From Bilabrum cf. latius (lineage: Eukaryota > Bigyra: Bicosoecida > Bigyra > Bicosoecida): a stretch of 64,000 nt of DNA. A program made the position numbers and the translations under genes. Within the stretch, counting starts at the first letter, position 1; each line of letters starts with the position of its first letter. Location of the stretch: positions 310,001-374,000 of the forward strand of contig OZ237752.1 of NCBI GenBank assembly GCA_965178125.1, given 5' to 3'. The notes beneath the pieces were generated by a model, which did no database searches, had not been told where the DNA came from, and saw only the letters and a program-made list of their open reading frames with translations. Positions 12,801-26,535 of this stretch are shown piece after piece.

Positions 12801-15800
12801 GGTCGCTGCGCTTGCCCTGCAGCAAGAGCCCCTCCATGCGGCTCAAGCGGTTGGGGGGTCCCCGGCGCCACCACCCGCGTACACCCTTGAGTGCATCGCT
12901 CCAGCCGCCAGTCAGCCCGGTGTTGTAGACGTGAGAGCATTTGTCGGGGGGGCCGACCCGGAGTTGGCCCCATACGAGGACGATGCTGCCGTGCCACTGG
13001 GTTCCGTACAGTTCGAGTACACCAGCGAGCCTGTGCTTCACAACGCTTCGTCAGGGGTGGTATTTGCCTCAACCGGAGGAAACACACTGGTTGTGCACGG
13101 ACAGGACTTGCTGCCCACCTCCGTGGCGCACAGAGGGTAGAACATGGCATCGCGGCTCGATGGTGGTCTTGCATAGATGGGACTGGAGCCCTCCTGCCGC
13201 TTCCACGGAGCCTTGTGGAGCAGCGACCCGATGGACGCACCAACCGTAGCGGCCACTTTCATAAATCAGTCTGCTATCCAGTGCACGGTTCCGGGGGGGC
13301 TGGAACCCGGCAGAGTCACGCTGCAGTACTCAATGACGGGGCAGGACAGCGGGTACACTCAGGCAGGGCTTGCTCTGCAAGTGATTTAGGCACCTGAGCC
13401 GCAGACTGTAGTGCCAAACGTTCTCACAGAGGAGACTTTCGTGGCATTGTAGGTGTTTGGCAGCAGATTTGTGCCCGCCGCTGGGCTGTCTTGCATCTTT
13501 GTCCGACAAGACTAGAGCACGTTGTCCCCTGCGCTGTTCGATGGCATGATGCATTCGCATGTGACAGTCGTGTCTGAGTTCAAAGCAACGTGCATCACCC
13601 CGAAGCTGAGGCCTGGGCGATACTACGTGGGTGTCTCGCTATCCGACTCTGTTGCAGCTGCTGCATCAGCGGTGCGCTGGCCAATCGCAATGGTGCGTGA
13701 ACGTCCCAGCGTTGGCACTGCTGTGCCGCAGGAGCTGCCATCCACTGGCGGCATGCGGGTGCGTCTCATCGGCTCGAATTTCATGCATGGGGTGCGGCAC
13801 GTGTGCCGATTTGCTCCGGTGGATCATGATGGCAAGGGGGCTATTCAAGTGTTCCCCAGCTACTCGAACGCCACCGTGGTCTCATCGAACGAAGTCTCGT
13901 GCCAGGCGCCTGCTCGGCCGGCGGGATCTTCCTCTCGCGTGACAGTCGGTGACCACCACAGCGGCTTTGGTGACGATGCCTCTGGGGCACTAGTCACGTT
14001 CGCCAACCCAGCGGTGATCGAGCGCATCGAGCCTGCGTTCGGGCCTGCGTCCGGTGGTACCATGGTTCGATTGTACGGACATGGGTTCAGGGCGGAGGAC
14101 ACAAATCTCTGTCACTTTGGGCAAACGGCATTGACCGAGGCATCAGCACCCGCAGGACTTGGTGCCTTGCTGGTGGCGGCTGCAGATGCTGCGTCGGGAG
14201 TGCGCAAGGCTGTCAGTGCAGGGGCTGGAGAGCTCGTCACACTGCCCACGCCTGCGCGGGTACTCAACTCGACCGTGATTGAGTGCCAGTCGCCTCAAGC
14301 AGTCACTACCAACCTTGTTCGCACTGGAGACCGCGGTGCCACGAGAGCACGCGTGTCCATTCGCACGGTGGCAGGTAGGATGACTGAGTTCGGTCCATCG
14401 TTCACCTTCTACACCCCCGCAATTGTGACATCAATCGAGCCAAGTTCAGGCCCGGATGTAGGTGGTACGTACATCACGGTGCGCGGCGGGAATTTCTTGC
14501 CAACGCGGCAATTAACCTGCAAATTCGGGGCGATTGCAGTGCCAGCGGTGTACGTTACCGAGAGCGAGGTCGGCTGCTGGTCGCCTCCGGCGTGGCAGGC
14601 TGCCGAGGCCGAGCGAGCCGTAGCATCGCCCAGCGTTGTCGCGGTGGTGGTATCAAACAACGGTGTGGACTTTGCGCCTGCCTTCTCTGGACTAGACGCT
14701 GGCTCTGCAGTGGTAAAGGCAATTGCTGCGGCGTCGCAGTCTACAGCCAACCTGTCTGATTCGGACGCTGGCGTGGTTGCATCCATCCGAAGGGCGGCGG
14801 GGTCAGCCGAGACTTAGGCTGAGATCCTCTTCGCTTACGCCAAGCAAGTGGATGTGCTCTCCGCGCAACCTGCTATTGTGTCTGGCTCGGGTGGAACCAC
14901 CGTCACCATCCGCGGCGGCCCTTTCTCGGGGGCGTCATCGGGGAGAGCTCGGTGCAGCTTCGGAGGAAAGCAGGTGGCAGCTTCCGTAATTAACTCAACG
15001 CATCTGCGATGCGAGACGCCTGCCCTTGGAGTAGGGTACACCGATGTGCGTGTGAGCCTGAACGGGGGCGCAGACTACTCCCACGCTTCGGTGGCTGTGA
15101 CTGCCATCCGCCCAGCACAGGTCGACACGATCAGGCCCATTCGAGGTCCAGCAGCTGGCGGCACCCCAGTCGCCGTGTCAGCCATCGTGTCTATTGAAAG
15201 CTCAATGCTGTCTGAGCTTATCGGCACCGCTGCTTGCCGGTTCGGGCAACACGATGTCGCCCCAATCAATGCAACAGCAGTGCCGGCAGGCTTGCACGGC
15301 TCCCAGCCCACGCATCAAGTCTCGCTCACATGCCTGTCGCCGCGGTACATTGACGCCAGCCCGGCGTTCCCCGGAGACGTCGACTCGACCCGCGACCGAC
15401 TCTCCGGCCCAGTCACTGTGCAGCTTCGGCTCGGTCCGGAGTTCAGCCCATTCGGGGGAGTGTTCCGGTACGACCCGCAGATGAACGTGACGAAGGTGCA
15501 CCCGTCGGCATTAGTGGCGTTCCAGAGAGATCCGGCCACCACAAGCATGGCTGGGGCCCTGCTGTCTGGATCTCCGAGGTCTGAGGTCACTCTGACTGGC
15601 TTCGGGTTCAGGGCCGCTGCCTCGGTGTCATGCCGCTTCCGCACGCTGCCCTCGACGTTCCTGCTTGGGAGCGAGCCCGAAGCGGGGGTGCGGCTGCGCG
15701 GGCTGCCGCCGCAGCAAGCGATGGAGAACAAGTACCAAGACTTTTTCACGAATGCCGAAGTGCGCTCCGAAGAAGAAGTCAGGTGCGAGGTGCCTCTTGG

Positions 15801-18800
15801 GGCAAGGTCTGGAGGGTATGCAGTGGCGGTGTCAATGAACGGCGGCGCCGACTACACTTACGATTCTCTCGATGCGGAGGTTGACGGAACCGCAGGGTTC
15901 TCGTCTACTGGGGCTGGGATTGGCAGCGGCGACTTCGCGCCGGGACCTCACGTGGTGTTCCTCGGCCTGCCTGTGGCGGAGGACGTGTCTCCTCGCCACG
16001 GGCCCCTGCACGGAGGTACCGTGGTGCGCATCCGCGGGCGCGACCTGGTTCCACGGCGAGACACGGGCGGCGAGTTGCTATGCAGCTTCGGTTCAAAGCA
16101 GGTTACACCTCTCAAGCACAGTTTCGCCCCAGAGGTCCTCCCAGTCGGCGCGGCTGACGACGAGGCGATGGACGAGGTGGTCTGTGTTGTGCCCGCTGTG
16201 TCTCTTGCCGCCGTGGTTGCGGCTGGGGGTGTGCCAGGCGTGGACGGAGCTGCGGTGCCTGTCGGCCTTTCCGTAGACGGTGGCCAGACCGTAGTGGATA
16301 CAGGCTTTACGTTTGAGTACGCAGCAGATCCCGGGCTTGTGGACGTGCTGCCGGCGCGTGCCGGCATATCCGATGACGTGGTTGTTACGGTCAGGCTGAG
16401 TCAGAAGCTGATGGCTTCGCCTGCATCCGCGCTGTCCGACAACCCCTTCTCGAATTTAGTTGCAAGGGGCGGTCTCGGTCGGGCCCTGCACCCTCGAAGG
16501 AACGCAAGCCTTGCCGCGCTCGTGGGTTACAGCAACTAGGAGGCCGAGCTCATCTTTGCGTTTGCCAACGGGACTGCGATCGGGACGGAGCTTGCAGAGA
16601 TGGCAGCTGCGTCTTCGGCGCCGGAGCAGACTTCAGTGCGATGCCGCATCGGTGGCTCCGCGGGGGTGGTGGTGCCTGCAATCTATCCGGGCACTCCTCG
16701 CCGCGCAGCTCCCGCGCTGGCCTCGCTCCGGTACAACACGCTGCTGGGTCCATCGGACGGAGGAGCCTTTACCGCGGCTGTGGAGGATCGCACGTCGGTG
16801 CCCCTTGCAGGATCACCCCTCGCCGGGCTGTCCAACGAGGCGGGGTGGTCAGACCCGGAGCTACACGTGGACTGCATGGTGCCATCGCAGCTGGTGGACG
16901 CCATTGTACCAAGGACGCAGAGACCCTCGCAGGCAGTGGCCACAGATCCGCAAACGGTGGCAATCGAGGCCGCCCGGCGGCTGGATGGAGCACAGATTGA
17001 GATTTCGACCAACGGCGGGGATTTCTCGACCAGCTAGGTGCGAGTGAGGCGGCCTGCCGTTCCTGTCGTCAATCGCATCTCTCCTGCCTTCCTGGAGCCT
17101 AGCGGCGGTTAGAGCGTGCTGATCGAGGGGTCGGGATTTGAGCCTGTGCTGACTCTCGTTTGCCGTTTCGATTTCTCCGGGGCTCCGGACGGGGGTGCCT
17201 CTAGCAGGCAAGGGTTCGGTATGCCATTCAGGGGCGCGGCTGGGGTGAACACTAGCGTCCTCGTCGCCGCCAGCTGGCTGTCTGCCACCCAGCTGCGCTG
17301 TCACGCACCCCCTGCAGCTGATGGGCCCATGTCCGTCGCTATTGTGGAGGTCTCGAACGACGGCGGGGCGACATTCTCCCAGTCCGGCCGCTCCGTCACC
17401 TACAGAGAAGTCCCGGAGGTGCACGCCGTGAGGCCGCAAGCCGGACCATACCACGGTGGTGTAGTCGTGACTGTGTTTGGCCGCGGGTTTGCCGCTGCTC
17501 AAGGCTTCGAGAGCATCGTGCCGAACCAGAACGCGCGGCGGCCCATGCTGTCGTGCCGCTTCGGGTCGGTGGAAGTGCCTGCGCTTCGGATCGTCTCCGA
17601 CAGTTCGCTGCAGTGCATTGCACCTTCCTAGCCCGCCGGTGCCGTTCGAGTGCCCGTAGATGTTTCCGTGGATGGACAGACCTTCTCGAGTTCTGGGATC
17701 TAGTTCAGGTACCGGGAGCCATCCTTCGTCACGAGCCTCCTGCCGGCCAAGGGGCCTGCCACCGGAGGCACAGCGATGCTGGTACTCGGAGAGGGCTTCG
17801 AAGATGCATCGCCAGCCTATGACGAGAGCGGCCTCCCAATGACCGGCGGCATCGTGCTGGGCATGCCCGAGCCGCTCAGCGGAGGCACGCTGCAGAACGT
17901 CGTGACGGAGGCTAGCCTGGTGACTGACCCGCTGAGGGCGGGCCCCGGTATGGCCTGGGGCACGCGAGACTTGACCGACAACGACGTGTTTGCTTCTTCG
18001 CTGCGGTCCAGGGGCAACCTTCTGTGTCGGTTCGGAGACGTGGATGGCGCCACTGTGCCTGCGCGCTACGTCTCGGAACACGCTGTGGAGTGCGTGACAC
18101 CATCCGTCCAGCTTCACCCGAGGTCGGACGGCCTGCAGGACGAGACCACCCGGGAGGTGGTCGTGCAAGTCAGCATGGATGGCGGTCTGAGTTGGGCTGA
18201 CTCTGGAAGCGTCTTCACGTTTGAGCCGGAGGTTGTGCTCGAGTCGCTTGAGCCCGCCTCTGGCCCGGCCGGCATGGGCGGCACGTTGGTTACACTGCGA
18301 GGGCGAGGCTTCACCAACACGGCTGTGCTCGGGTGCCGTTTCGGCCAGCAAGACGTGCAGGGGAGGTTCATTGACGAGCGAACTATCGTGTGCATTGCAC
18401 CCCCGCTAGGTCTCGGGGCGGTGCAAGTCCGTGTTACGCTGAACGGCGTGGACTACTCTCCGGCACTGCCTCAGGCCGTGGAACGGCGAAGCTTCGGCGG
18501 CGCGGTGGGCAGGAGGGCTGTGGATGAGCTAGCGTCCCTCGGCATCGGTACCTTCGAGGCGTGGCCGCGAGACGGCGAGTCCATCGCATGGGACGCGGAT
18601 GCGACCGAGATCGATTTGGTGGCAGCGCACAGGCTAGCCCTGGCCTACCCGGAGACGATAGACGGAAGACAGCCTCCGTCTGAGTGGGTGGATCTGCTGG
18701 CGAGCGGGCCCAGCACTGCGCCCGTGGCGCCCCTCTTCCATTACTTGCCACTCCCCACAGTCGCCACTGTGTCACCATCTCAGTCGCTCTGGTCGGGGTC

Positions 18801-21800
18801 GTTGCCGATCTACGTGCGAGGAGCCGGGTTCGCCAACACGACCGGCCTGGCCTGCGCGTTCGGGCCCGCTTCCGTCAAGGCTGTCTTCGTCAGCCCCACA
18901 TTGCTCATCTGCCCCGCACCGCAGCGCAGCAGCGCGCAGCGTTTCCCGGCCCAAACAGTGTCCGTGCGCGTGACGCTCAATGGACGCGACTTCAGCCAGA
19001 CGTCTGCTGCCTTCCAGTACCTCGGCTTCGTTCCTCCCGGCTACTACGCCATGGGGTACCAGCTGCTGCGAGCACCAAACGGCACCTACGTGCAAAGATA
19101 CGGGGCTCACAACTTCACCCTGGCTGAGCCGGGGTACTTTCAGCCTAGGGCAGGCATGACCGCACAACTGCCTTGCCCGGTTGGGTACTACTGCCCTGAC
19201 TTTGGGCTCTCTGCCCCCGTTCTGTGCGAGCCGGGCTACGTGTGCGACCGGCTCGGACTCGTGCAGCCCCGCACGCCCTGCCCGCGTGGACACTTCTGCC
19301 CTGCTGGCACCAAGTCGGACGACCCGCAGGATTTCCTCGCGGTGGAGTACCGGCCCCTGTCGGTCGATCTGGAGGAAATGGCCGCCCGAGGCTCGCTGCT
19401 TGACAATGAGACGGTGCTGGACCGGGAGGGCCGCAGGACGTTCCTCGAGGAACTGGACGACTGGAGGATGTCCGTGCTCGGGTACAACCGGGAGACTGCA
19501 GAGGACCCCGCCTGGGACGAGTGGTCGCTCAACCGCGAGTTCGGGCTCGCTTCGTTCAACGCGGGGCCCAGGGGATGGGAACCGCTGCCGAGGCCCTACC
19601 CAGAAGAGGGCAGGGAGCTGCTAGAGGACCCCCACCCGGGCTTTGATCGAACGCCGAGGAGGGACGACAGACACCTTCACGCGGAGAGGCCTCATCCTTG
19701 TCCTCTGGGCGACTACTGCCGCACCGGAGTGGCATCGAACGTCTCAATCCCCAAGAACTTTAGCACCCCGCAAAGATGCTTCGACGGGTTTTTCTGCTCC
19801 CGCGGGTCAGAGACCCCAGAGGGCGTGGGCCCGTGTCCCACCGGTTTCTACTGCCCGACCGAGACCGAGGCGTTCATCTGCCCGCCCGGGCACTACTGCC
19901 CGGGCACGGCCAACGTCAGGCCGCTGAGGTGCTATCCGGGCACCTTCAACCCGAACAGGGAGCAGAGCAGCTGCTCGCTGTGTCCCCCCGGGCACATCTG
20001 CCCAGATTTCAACATGACGGTGCCGGTCATCTGCCCGGCCGGGTTCATCTGCGCCGAGTTTGGGCTGCCGGAGCCGGTGGTGCAGTGTCCACCGGGCTAC
20101 TACTGCCCCGCGGGCGTCCTCACCTTCGATCTCGCCGCCAGCGTCGCGGAGGACCCGTTCGCAGCCCCCTTCGATGGCGACTACGATGAGACGATCGATG
20201 CCGCCATCCTCTCGATCGACGACGGCATCACTAGGACCGTGTCGAGAAGGCTGGCGGCGCTGAGGTTAGAGGAGCTGGACGAAGAGCGAGCCGTGGCAGG
20301 GGCTGAGATGCAGGCAAAGGACAACGCGGAGCAGCTGGGCTCGGGCCAAGCAGCCGCGCTGGAGATGCTGCAGCAGGCAGGGGAGGCCGTGAGGCAGGCG
20401 TGGGAGGGCAGACGAACGGCACGTCAGGTCGCGATGCTGGAGCTGGCTCACGATGCCGGCCTTGCTGCCGGCCTGCCGGTCAGCGCGCTTCGAGAGAAGG
20501 CGAGCACTGGGTTTGGCGGGGCGCTGCGTGCCGAGCACCTGGAAGCAACGTCCGCCGAAGCGCGCCGCCGGCTGCTCCGAGCGGTCGGCTCGGAAGAAGA
20601 CAAGGCCGCCACCCCAGCGAGCGCGTCACATGCTGCCAGGAGGCTCATAGCGAGTGCTGCCAGGGCGGCCGGCTCGGCGGCAACAGCTGCCGACAGCCCG
20701 CTGCCTTCTCGTCTGGATGTGCCACTCGAGGCCATTGCAGGGTTCGAAGACGCTCGCAGGCGTCTGGGCATCCAGGACAACGGTCAGTTCGACAACGCGC
20801 CTCTCCCAACCGCCGACGACATCACTCAGACGAGGCAGGCCGTCGTCAATTACCTCGAGGAGATCATCGGGCCGGACTTCCCCTCCCGCGCGCAGTTCGA
20901 GGCGAGCCCTATCAAGCCGGTGGCTTGCCTGCCGGGCACATTCTGCTTTGGTGGCGTCGCTAGCAACGTCACCTTGGATTGGCTGCCTCAGAGCCCCAGC
21001 GGTGCGTCTGCTCCGTAGACCTGCACGGAGGGTAGCTACTGCAGGTTTGGCGCGGGTTCGCCGGCAGGATCCGGCGCCTGCTTCCCTGGCCACTTCTGCC
21101 CCCCCGGGTCTGTGTTCCCCACACAGGCACCGTTGGGTACCTTCGCGTCTGGCTCGGGCAATGTGGCGCCGACACTGTGCTTCCCGGGCACGTACGCGGC
21201 GCTTCTGTCAACGTCGGAGTGCAGGCCGTGCCCCGCCGGGTTTACTTGTGCCGGGTACGGGACGTACATCCCGACCATCTGTCCAGCCGGAACCTACCGC
21301 ACGCTTGCCGACAGCATCAGCTGCAGGTTGTGCCCCGAGGGAACGTTCTCTGCGCGAACCGGACTCACCTCCATTCTTGACTGCGAGCCGTGTCCCGCGG
21401 GCCGCGTGTGTGGGCAGGAGCGGATGACCAACCTCACGCAGTCCTCGCCTTGCCCCGACGGACACGTGTGCGGAGACGGCACGACGAAAGCGAAGCAGTT
21501 TGACCACCCGTGTCCCGCAGGCGTCTACTGCGATGAGCAGACACGGCCTGCCAACCAGCTGGACTCGGCGTGCGAGCCCGGCAGCTACTGCCTCCGGGGC
21601 ACCAAGGCCTACCTGCGCAACAGGAACAAATGCTCTGTGGGCTACTACTGCCCGCTGGGCACGACGGATTCGTTCCCAACAGAGACCATGTGTCCTTTCG
21701 GCACTACAAGCAAGTCGGGGGTCACCCGTATCACGGATTGCGAGCTGCAGCCGGTGCGGGTCTGCGACAAGGACCCCAACCGTATTTACTACCCTCGCTT

Positions 21801-24800
21801 CTCGTACACGTTCAACGGGGAAGACGTGGTCTTCGACGATGGCGAGAATGAGATCGAGGTGCTCCGGCACATCAACCCTGTTAACGAGAGCGCTTCGGAT
21901 GCGTACTGGCGCAACGACTCGACGCCGGTCACTCGGATCTGCCCCAGCATCGTCACACCCGTCGATCTGGGAATCCCTGACGGAGCCACGGGTGATGCCG
22001 ACGTCTCTGAGGTCGAAAACGACCCGGGCACAAGCCTTGACCTGGTTGTGATCGGCCGCAACTTCGATCCTGATACGCCGCTGTTCTGCCGCTTCCAGAT
22101 GGACGTGACGGCGGGCAGTGCCCTGGACGGCGTGGTGCAGGGCACGGACAGCCTCTCGGCAGATGGAAGGCTCAGGCCGGTGACCTTCACTCGCGGCACG
22201 GTGCACTCGGAGTACAGGCTCACGTGCCCGCTGCCATGGCACACTGGCATCCCCGCGGGCGATGCCTGGCAAGCCGCGCTGGATGCCGGAACAGCCGGCG
22301 TGCCCGACTCGATCACCCTGAACGTGACAGTGCTTCAGCTGGCGGGGAAGTCGGTGGGTGAATCAGCGCAGCTTGTGGTGAGCCCCAACCGCCTGGGTCT
22401 GACCAACGCCGAGTACCAGTCGCAGCAGCTGGACCAGTGCGGCGCGCGGCTGGCAGGGGAGGAAGAGCCTCTCCCCGACGACCCGCTAAACCGGTGGTTC
22501 GAGGTCAGGGGTCTCAGCGTCGCCCAGATGCAGTTCGACTTTGCCCACCTTCCGGTAGAGCTTACCTACGACGAACACTTCCGTATCGCCATCACTGTGG
22601 TACCCTCCATCTGCACGGACGAGAAGTGCGACGAGGAGAGGATTCGCGTCTCAAACACTCCCGAGAATGAGGCACTGCTTGAGACGACCCCTTGCAAGCA
22701 GCCGCTGGCCCTGAGCACCTGGTTCCTGGACCGGAGCGTGGAGAAGCGAAGGGTCCTGAACGTGTCCGTCGTGGCCATGGAGGACGTCCGCATGAACGTG
22801 CAGCTGCACATGATGTACGGGCTGTACCTCTCCGTGGCGCCCCAGCTGATCAACACCACCACGGTACGGATCTCCTCGCCCGAGAGGGCCAGGATGATCT
22901 ACGGGGTGGATCGGCCCTCCACGCGGGTCCTGCCCGAGTGGCTGACTTCGCAGGAATAGAGGCGCTTCGTCGAGTACACGTTCGCCGCCATCTACAGGAG
23001 GGAGTACCTGGAGGAAATCTCGGTGCCGCTGAACCTGCCGCCCAGGTTCGAGGGGCTTGAGCGGGGCCGGGTGCTGCCCATCTTCAACGTGTCGGAAGAG
23101 ACCTCCCAGTCGGAGGTGCCGTGGGTGCGGGACCCTACGGAGGACGTGCGTCCCGGGCCGGAGTACTGGGAGCCCCCACTGGGGAACCTGGCTTAGCAGA
23201 TCGAAAAGTACAGGGAGACGTACCACGAGGCGTTCCAGGCCGGGGACGGGCTGCAGTACACCTTCACCAAGCTGACCATCCCGTACCTGCCGTACATTAG
23301 CAACTGCAAGGGCTACGACAGCTACATTCCGATCTTCCACCTGCTCGAGTCGGACCAGTGCGAGCTACCAGTAGAGGGCACGGCACCTGACAAGCTGTCC
23401 CACTTTTCCTCGGACTACAGGCAGGGCTTCTCCCAGTTCCCCCACCCAGACGACATCGAGGTCGTGGAGTGGACCGATTTCTTCCAGTCGCCGGTGGCGG
23501 ACGAGTGCTACAGGGTCCTGCAGTGCAAGTACGAGGAGACGCTGCCCACGAGGGATGTCAACCCGAGGTGGTTCGAGGTGGCCTCGGACACGGAGCTCTT
23601 CCAGCTGCTCAGGCGGCCCATGACGCTCGAGGAGATCCAGCAGGGCGGCAGGAGGCTCGACGATGTGCTAAACGACGAGGGCCTTGACACGTTCATCCCC
23701 GTGCTGGTGGATCGAAGCGACGCTGATTTGATCCGTGGTGAGTGCACGAGGCTGTGTTTCCCGCGGGCGGTAGACCTGGAGCTGAAGTACTACCAGCAGA
23801 CGCGCAACATCAAGCGCATCATCAGCGCGACGTTGTACCTGCGTGACTTCGACAGGCAGGCCACCTCGACCGAGTACGAGTTCAGCGTGCTCTTCCACCC
23901 GCTCAACTACCTCGATCTGGTGATTGCCTTCGCGTTCGAAGAGCTGACCTTTGTTGTGCTCTTCATCGTCGTGGGCGCGCTGACCCTGCTTGCGTCCATC
24001 CTGTTCTGGGCCGTGCACAGGGTCTTCGCCAGGTCGCCCATCCCGCTGAGGTACCGCTTTTTCGTCAAGCTGGTCATCCCGCCTGCCTTTGCCGGGATCC
24101 TGCTCGGCCTCGTCCCCGTGGCTATCATCGTGGGCGGGCTGCACCTGCTCATCCGAGGCGACCAGCACTTCAACCCGGACGCCGATCTTGAGGACAGATG
24201 GCTCCTCGACAACCTGTACGGTCACTACATCGAGGCGGAGGTGGACACCCGGCTGATCCCGACCTACAGGCGGGGCCGGCTCGGGTTTGGCTTCCTGGTC
24301 ATGGCGGGCTTCCTGCTCGTCCTGTCGTCGTACATCTTCGTGCCCAAGCTGATCAGCAAGCGCGAGAGGCGCATCGAGCAGTCTGACGATGTCGTGCTAG
24401 GGCGGGACTCGACGTGGACCCCGACTATGTGGAAGCGAAGCCTTCACGTGATCGTCAGTGTCATGTATGCCTTGTTCCTGGTGGGCATTGTGGAGTTCTC
24501 GTTCTGGGACAACTACGGGACTTACATCTGGTACGTGATTGTGGCCCTCAAGTTCGTGGCCATCTTCACGGACCTCGTCATCGGCAATTTCATGAAGGAG
24601 TCGCTGCTGGTGGCTCCTCTTGGGGCGGCCATGGGTATCGTGCAGACGCTCATCACGCTCGGTTCGGAGGACTTTGCGGATTTCCTGCTGGCGTACTCGA
24701 TCGAATTCGGGCTGATGCTTCTAGAGCGGACCTACATCGGCCCTCTCATCGATTTCCTGATCGATTTCGTCTCCGAGACGACTGCCACCGTCATGGACTG

Positions 24801-26442
24801 GATCCGCGGCCAGATCCGCGCCTTCCGCCGCGCAACTCTGGAGGAGGAGCTGCTTGCTGAGGAACAGCGGGCCCGCCGGATGGTGAAGAACAGGGAGGTG
24901 GAGATCCCCGTGGAGGGCCAGAACACCGTCGAGCCTCTCTTGGATGCATTCGCGGGGTACTCGATGGACACGCTGGCCCTATACTACAGCCCTGTCATCA
25001 TCTTCATGTTCATCTTCTTCCGGCAGGAGATGGAGATCCCCGACCTGTACTCGATCCGGGAGCAGGACATGAGGTACTATCTCTGGTTCGCGCTGATCGT
25101 GGGCGCCTTTTAGCTGCTAGCGGACATCTTCCTGCTCAACGTGCTGGAGCTTTTCCACGGCTGGAAGATCCACGACTACTTGTCCTACACCGAGTACAGG
25201 TTCGCCCAGAGAGAGGAAAGGTGGAAGGGCATGGGCGACAACCTGGATGAGTGCATCGAGGAGTCTAGGAGGACGTTGGACCTCATGTGCTTCTCCTCGC
25301 AGTACTACCTCATGTGCACGCTGCACTGCTCCGGGATCGTCTTCTTCATCCTCGGGCTGGAGATCGTGATCCGCGCAAAGTACAACTTCTTCGGTGATCC
25401 CGCCGCGCTGCTGCTGATCGTGCTGGTCATCGTGGCGTGCCTCCTCCTGATGCGGCTGCTGCTGCTGCTCGCCGACATCGTCGGGCTCTGGCAGACGCGG
25501 AACCAGGGCACGGCATGGCACGTGGACGCGCTGGCAGAGGAGGGGCCCGAGGAGAAGCTGCCCGGCTGGGACGAGCTGGAGAAGATGCGCGGGGCGGCGC
25601 ACGAGCAGTACCTCATGAACCAGAAGCTGACCAGCGAGACCTTCCGGTTCAAGTTCCTGGACTACAACCGGGAATGGCTGGTGCAGCAGCTCCCCAACAT
25701 CCTGACTCCCAGGACGCTGCGGAGGGCGAGACCCTACCTCATCGCGCAGTTCGCCCGTATCCTGGGTACCGTCAACCCCGACATCAGCTCTGATGAAGAG
25801 GATGACGATGACCTGGAGAGGAGATTTGGGCCGGTTGACATGGGTCCCACGTCGCGGACGATCGCCCGGATGTGGCTGTCGCTCGCGAGGCGGAGGCTGA
25901 AGCTCAAGGAAGTGGTGAGGCCCTTCATCGCCAGGCAGCCCAGGGAAATCCAAGCGGAGCTGTACCGCTGCGTGGATCCTCTTGGCGACCGCTTCGAGCG
26001 GGAGAACCCAGACATGGAGGAGTTCGACCAGGTCAAGTGGAAGCGTTTCTTCGAGGAGCACGCCCTGCCCTTCATGAGGGAGAGGAGGGCGGCGGAGGCG
26101 GAGAGGAGGCAGCAGCGGCTGGGAGAGGGTTTCGAGGACGACGCGGGGCTGGAGCAGGACTATGGTCCGGTGTTCCTGAGGCGGCCAGCCAAGGCCATCA
26201 TCTCCAAGTGGCTGAACGACGCGAGGCGAGCCATCGCGAGGCGCCGCGGGGAGCGTGTCCGCTATGACGTCAGCGATGATGATGACTCGGACGATAACGT
26301 GGCGGGCTTCGAGTGGGCGAGGCAGCCGGTGCGCGCGTCCGAGTCCACCAAGGCGATCGCAAAGAAGTGGCTGCAGCACGCCAGGTACCAGGCGTCCAAG
26401 CGGCCCGGGGGACTCAAGGGCAAGAGGAGGAGGCCTCGGTGA
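1..26442 (+). CDS. Giant IPT/TIG, GCC2/GCC3-like, multi-pass membrane protein (5' end outside window; UAG read as sense)
   Basis: One reading frame (codons starting at 1, 4, 7...) is open to TGA at 26440-26442: 8,813 residues, no intron seen, no in-frame TAA. It contains 27 in-frame TAGs, first bases at 4249, 4537, 5881, 6004, 6268, 6352, 6436, 6586, 8356, 9616, 9904, 10780, 13138, 13174, 13387, 13450, 13513, 14815, 16537, 17035, 17110, 17629, 17701, 21016, 22957, 23194 and 25111. The same repeat pattern (GGTxVxVxGxGF, CRFG, CxxP, SxNGxDF) continues across them. Order: near-identical repeats to ~3857; divergent IPT/TIG domains to ~19020; Cys-rich stalk to ~21770; a further ectodomain; membrane helices from ~23910; an Arg/Glu-rich tail. 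IPT/TIG arrays are usually extracellular ligand-binding or adhesion modules, so a cell-surface sensor or adhesin is inferred. Ligand and cellular role are unknown. With standard code it would look like a dozen or more broken genes. Confidence 0.9.
19021..21771 (+). other. Cys-rich GCC2/GCC3 (ephrin-receptor-like) stalk with an Ala-rich helical insert
   Basis: This is part of the giant gene. Repeated CPxGxYCPxG-type motifs occur, for example CPVGYYCPDFG, CPRGHFCPAG, CPTGFYCPTE, CPPGHYCPG and CPPGYYCPAG. Such runs are typical of GCC2/GCC3 repeats in large protist and algal surface proteins. The run is interrupted at roughly 20110-20890 by an Ala/Glu/Arg-rich, probably helical segment with almost no Cys, after which Cys motifs resume. 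One in-frame TAG (21016) lies between SAP and TCTEGSYC. Confidence 0.8.
23911..25488 (+). other. Multi-pass membrane region of the giant protein
   Basis: About eight to ten hydrophobic helices are visible. Examples are LTFVVLFIVVGALTLLASIL, GILLGLVPVAIIVGGLHLL, FGFLVMAGFLLVLSSYIF, VIVSVMYALFLVGIVEF and LLIVLVIVACLLLMRLLLLL. A TAG at 25111 sits inside one of them (IVGAF-UAG-LLADIFLL). The following FHGWKIHDYL and YRF...RWKG segment is highly polar and leads into an Arg/Glu-rich presumed cytoplasmic tail ending at 26442. Helix number was judged by eye only. Confidence 0.75.
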
Positions 26443-26535
26443 TCGAGAGATTGCGCTTGGAACGATTGTTGGTAGAATATATTTCAACTATGATTCGAAA
26501 GGCTCATATGCATTCAAGTAGTGACCGAAAACCAC

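Noticed and set aside
1-26442. More than a dozen separate IPT/TIG genes or a decayed pseudogene
   Set aside because: All pieces share one frame, only TAG interrupts them, and repeat register is kept across each TAG. Decay would give frameshifts and the other stops.
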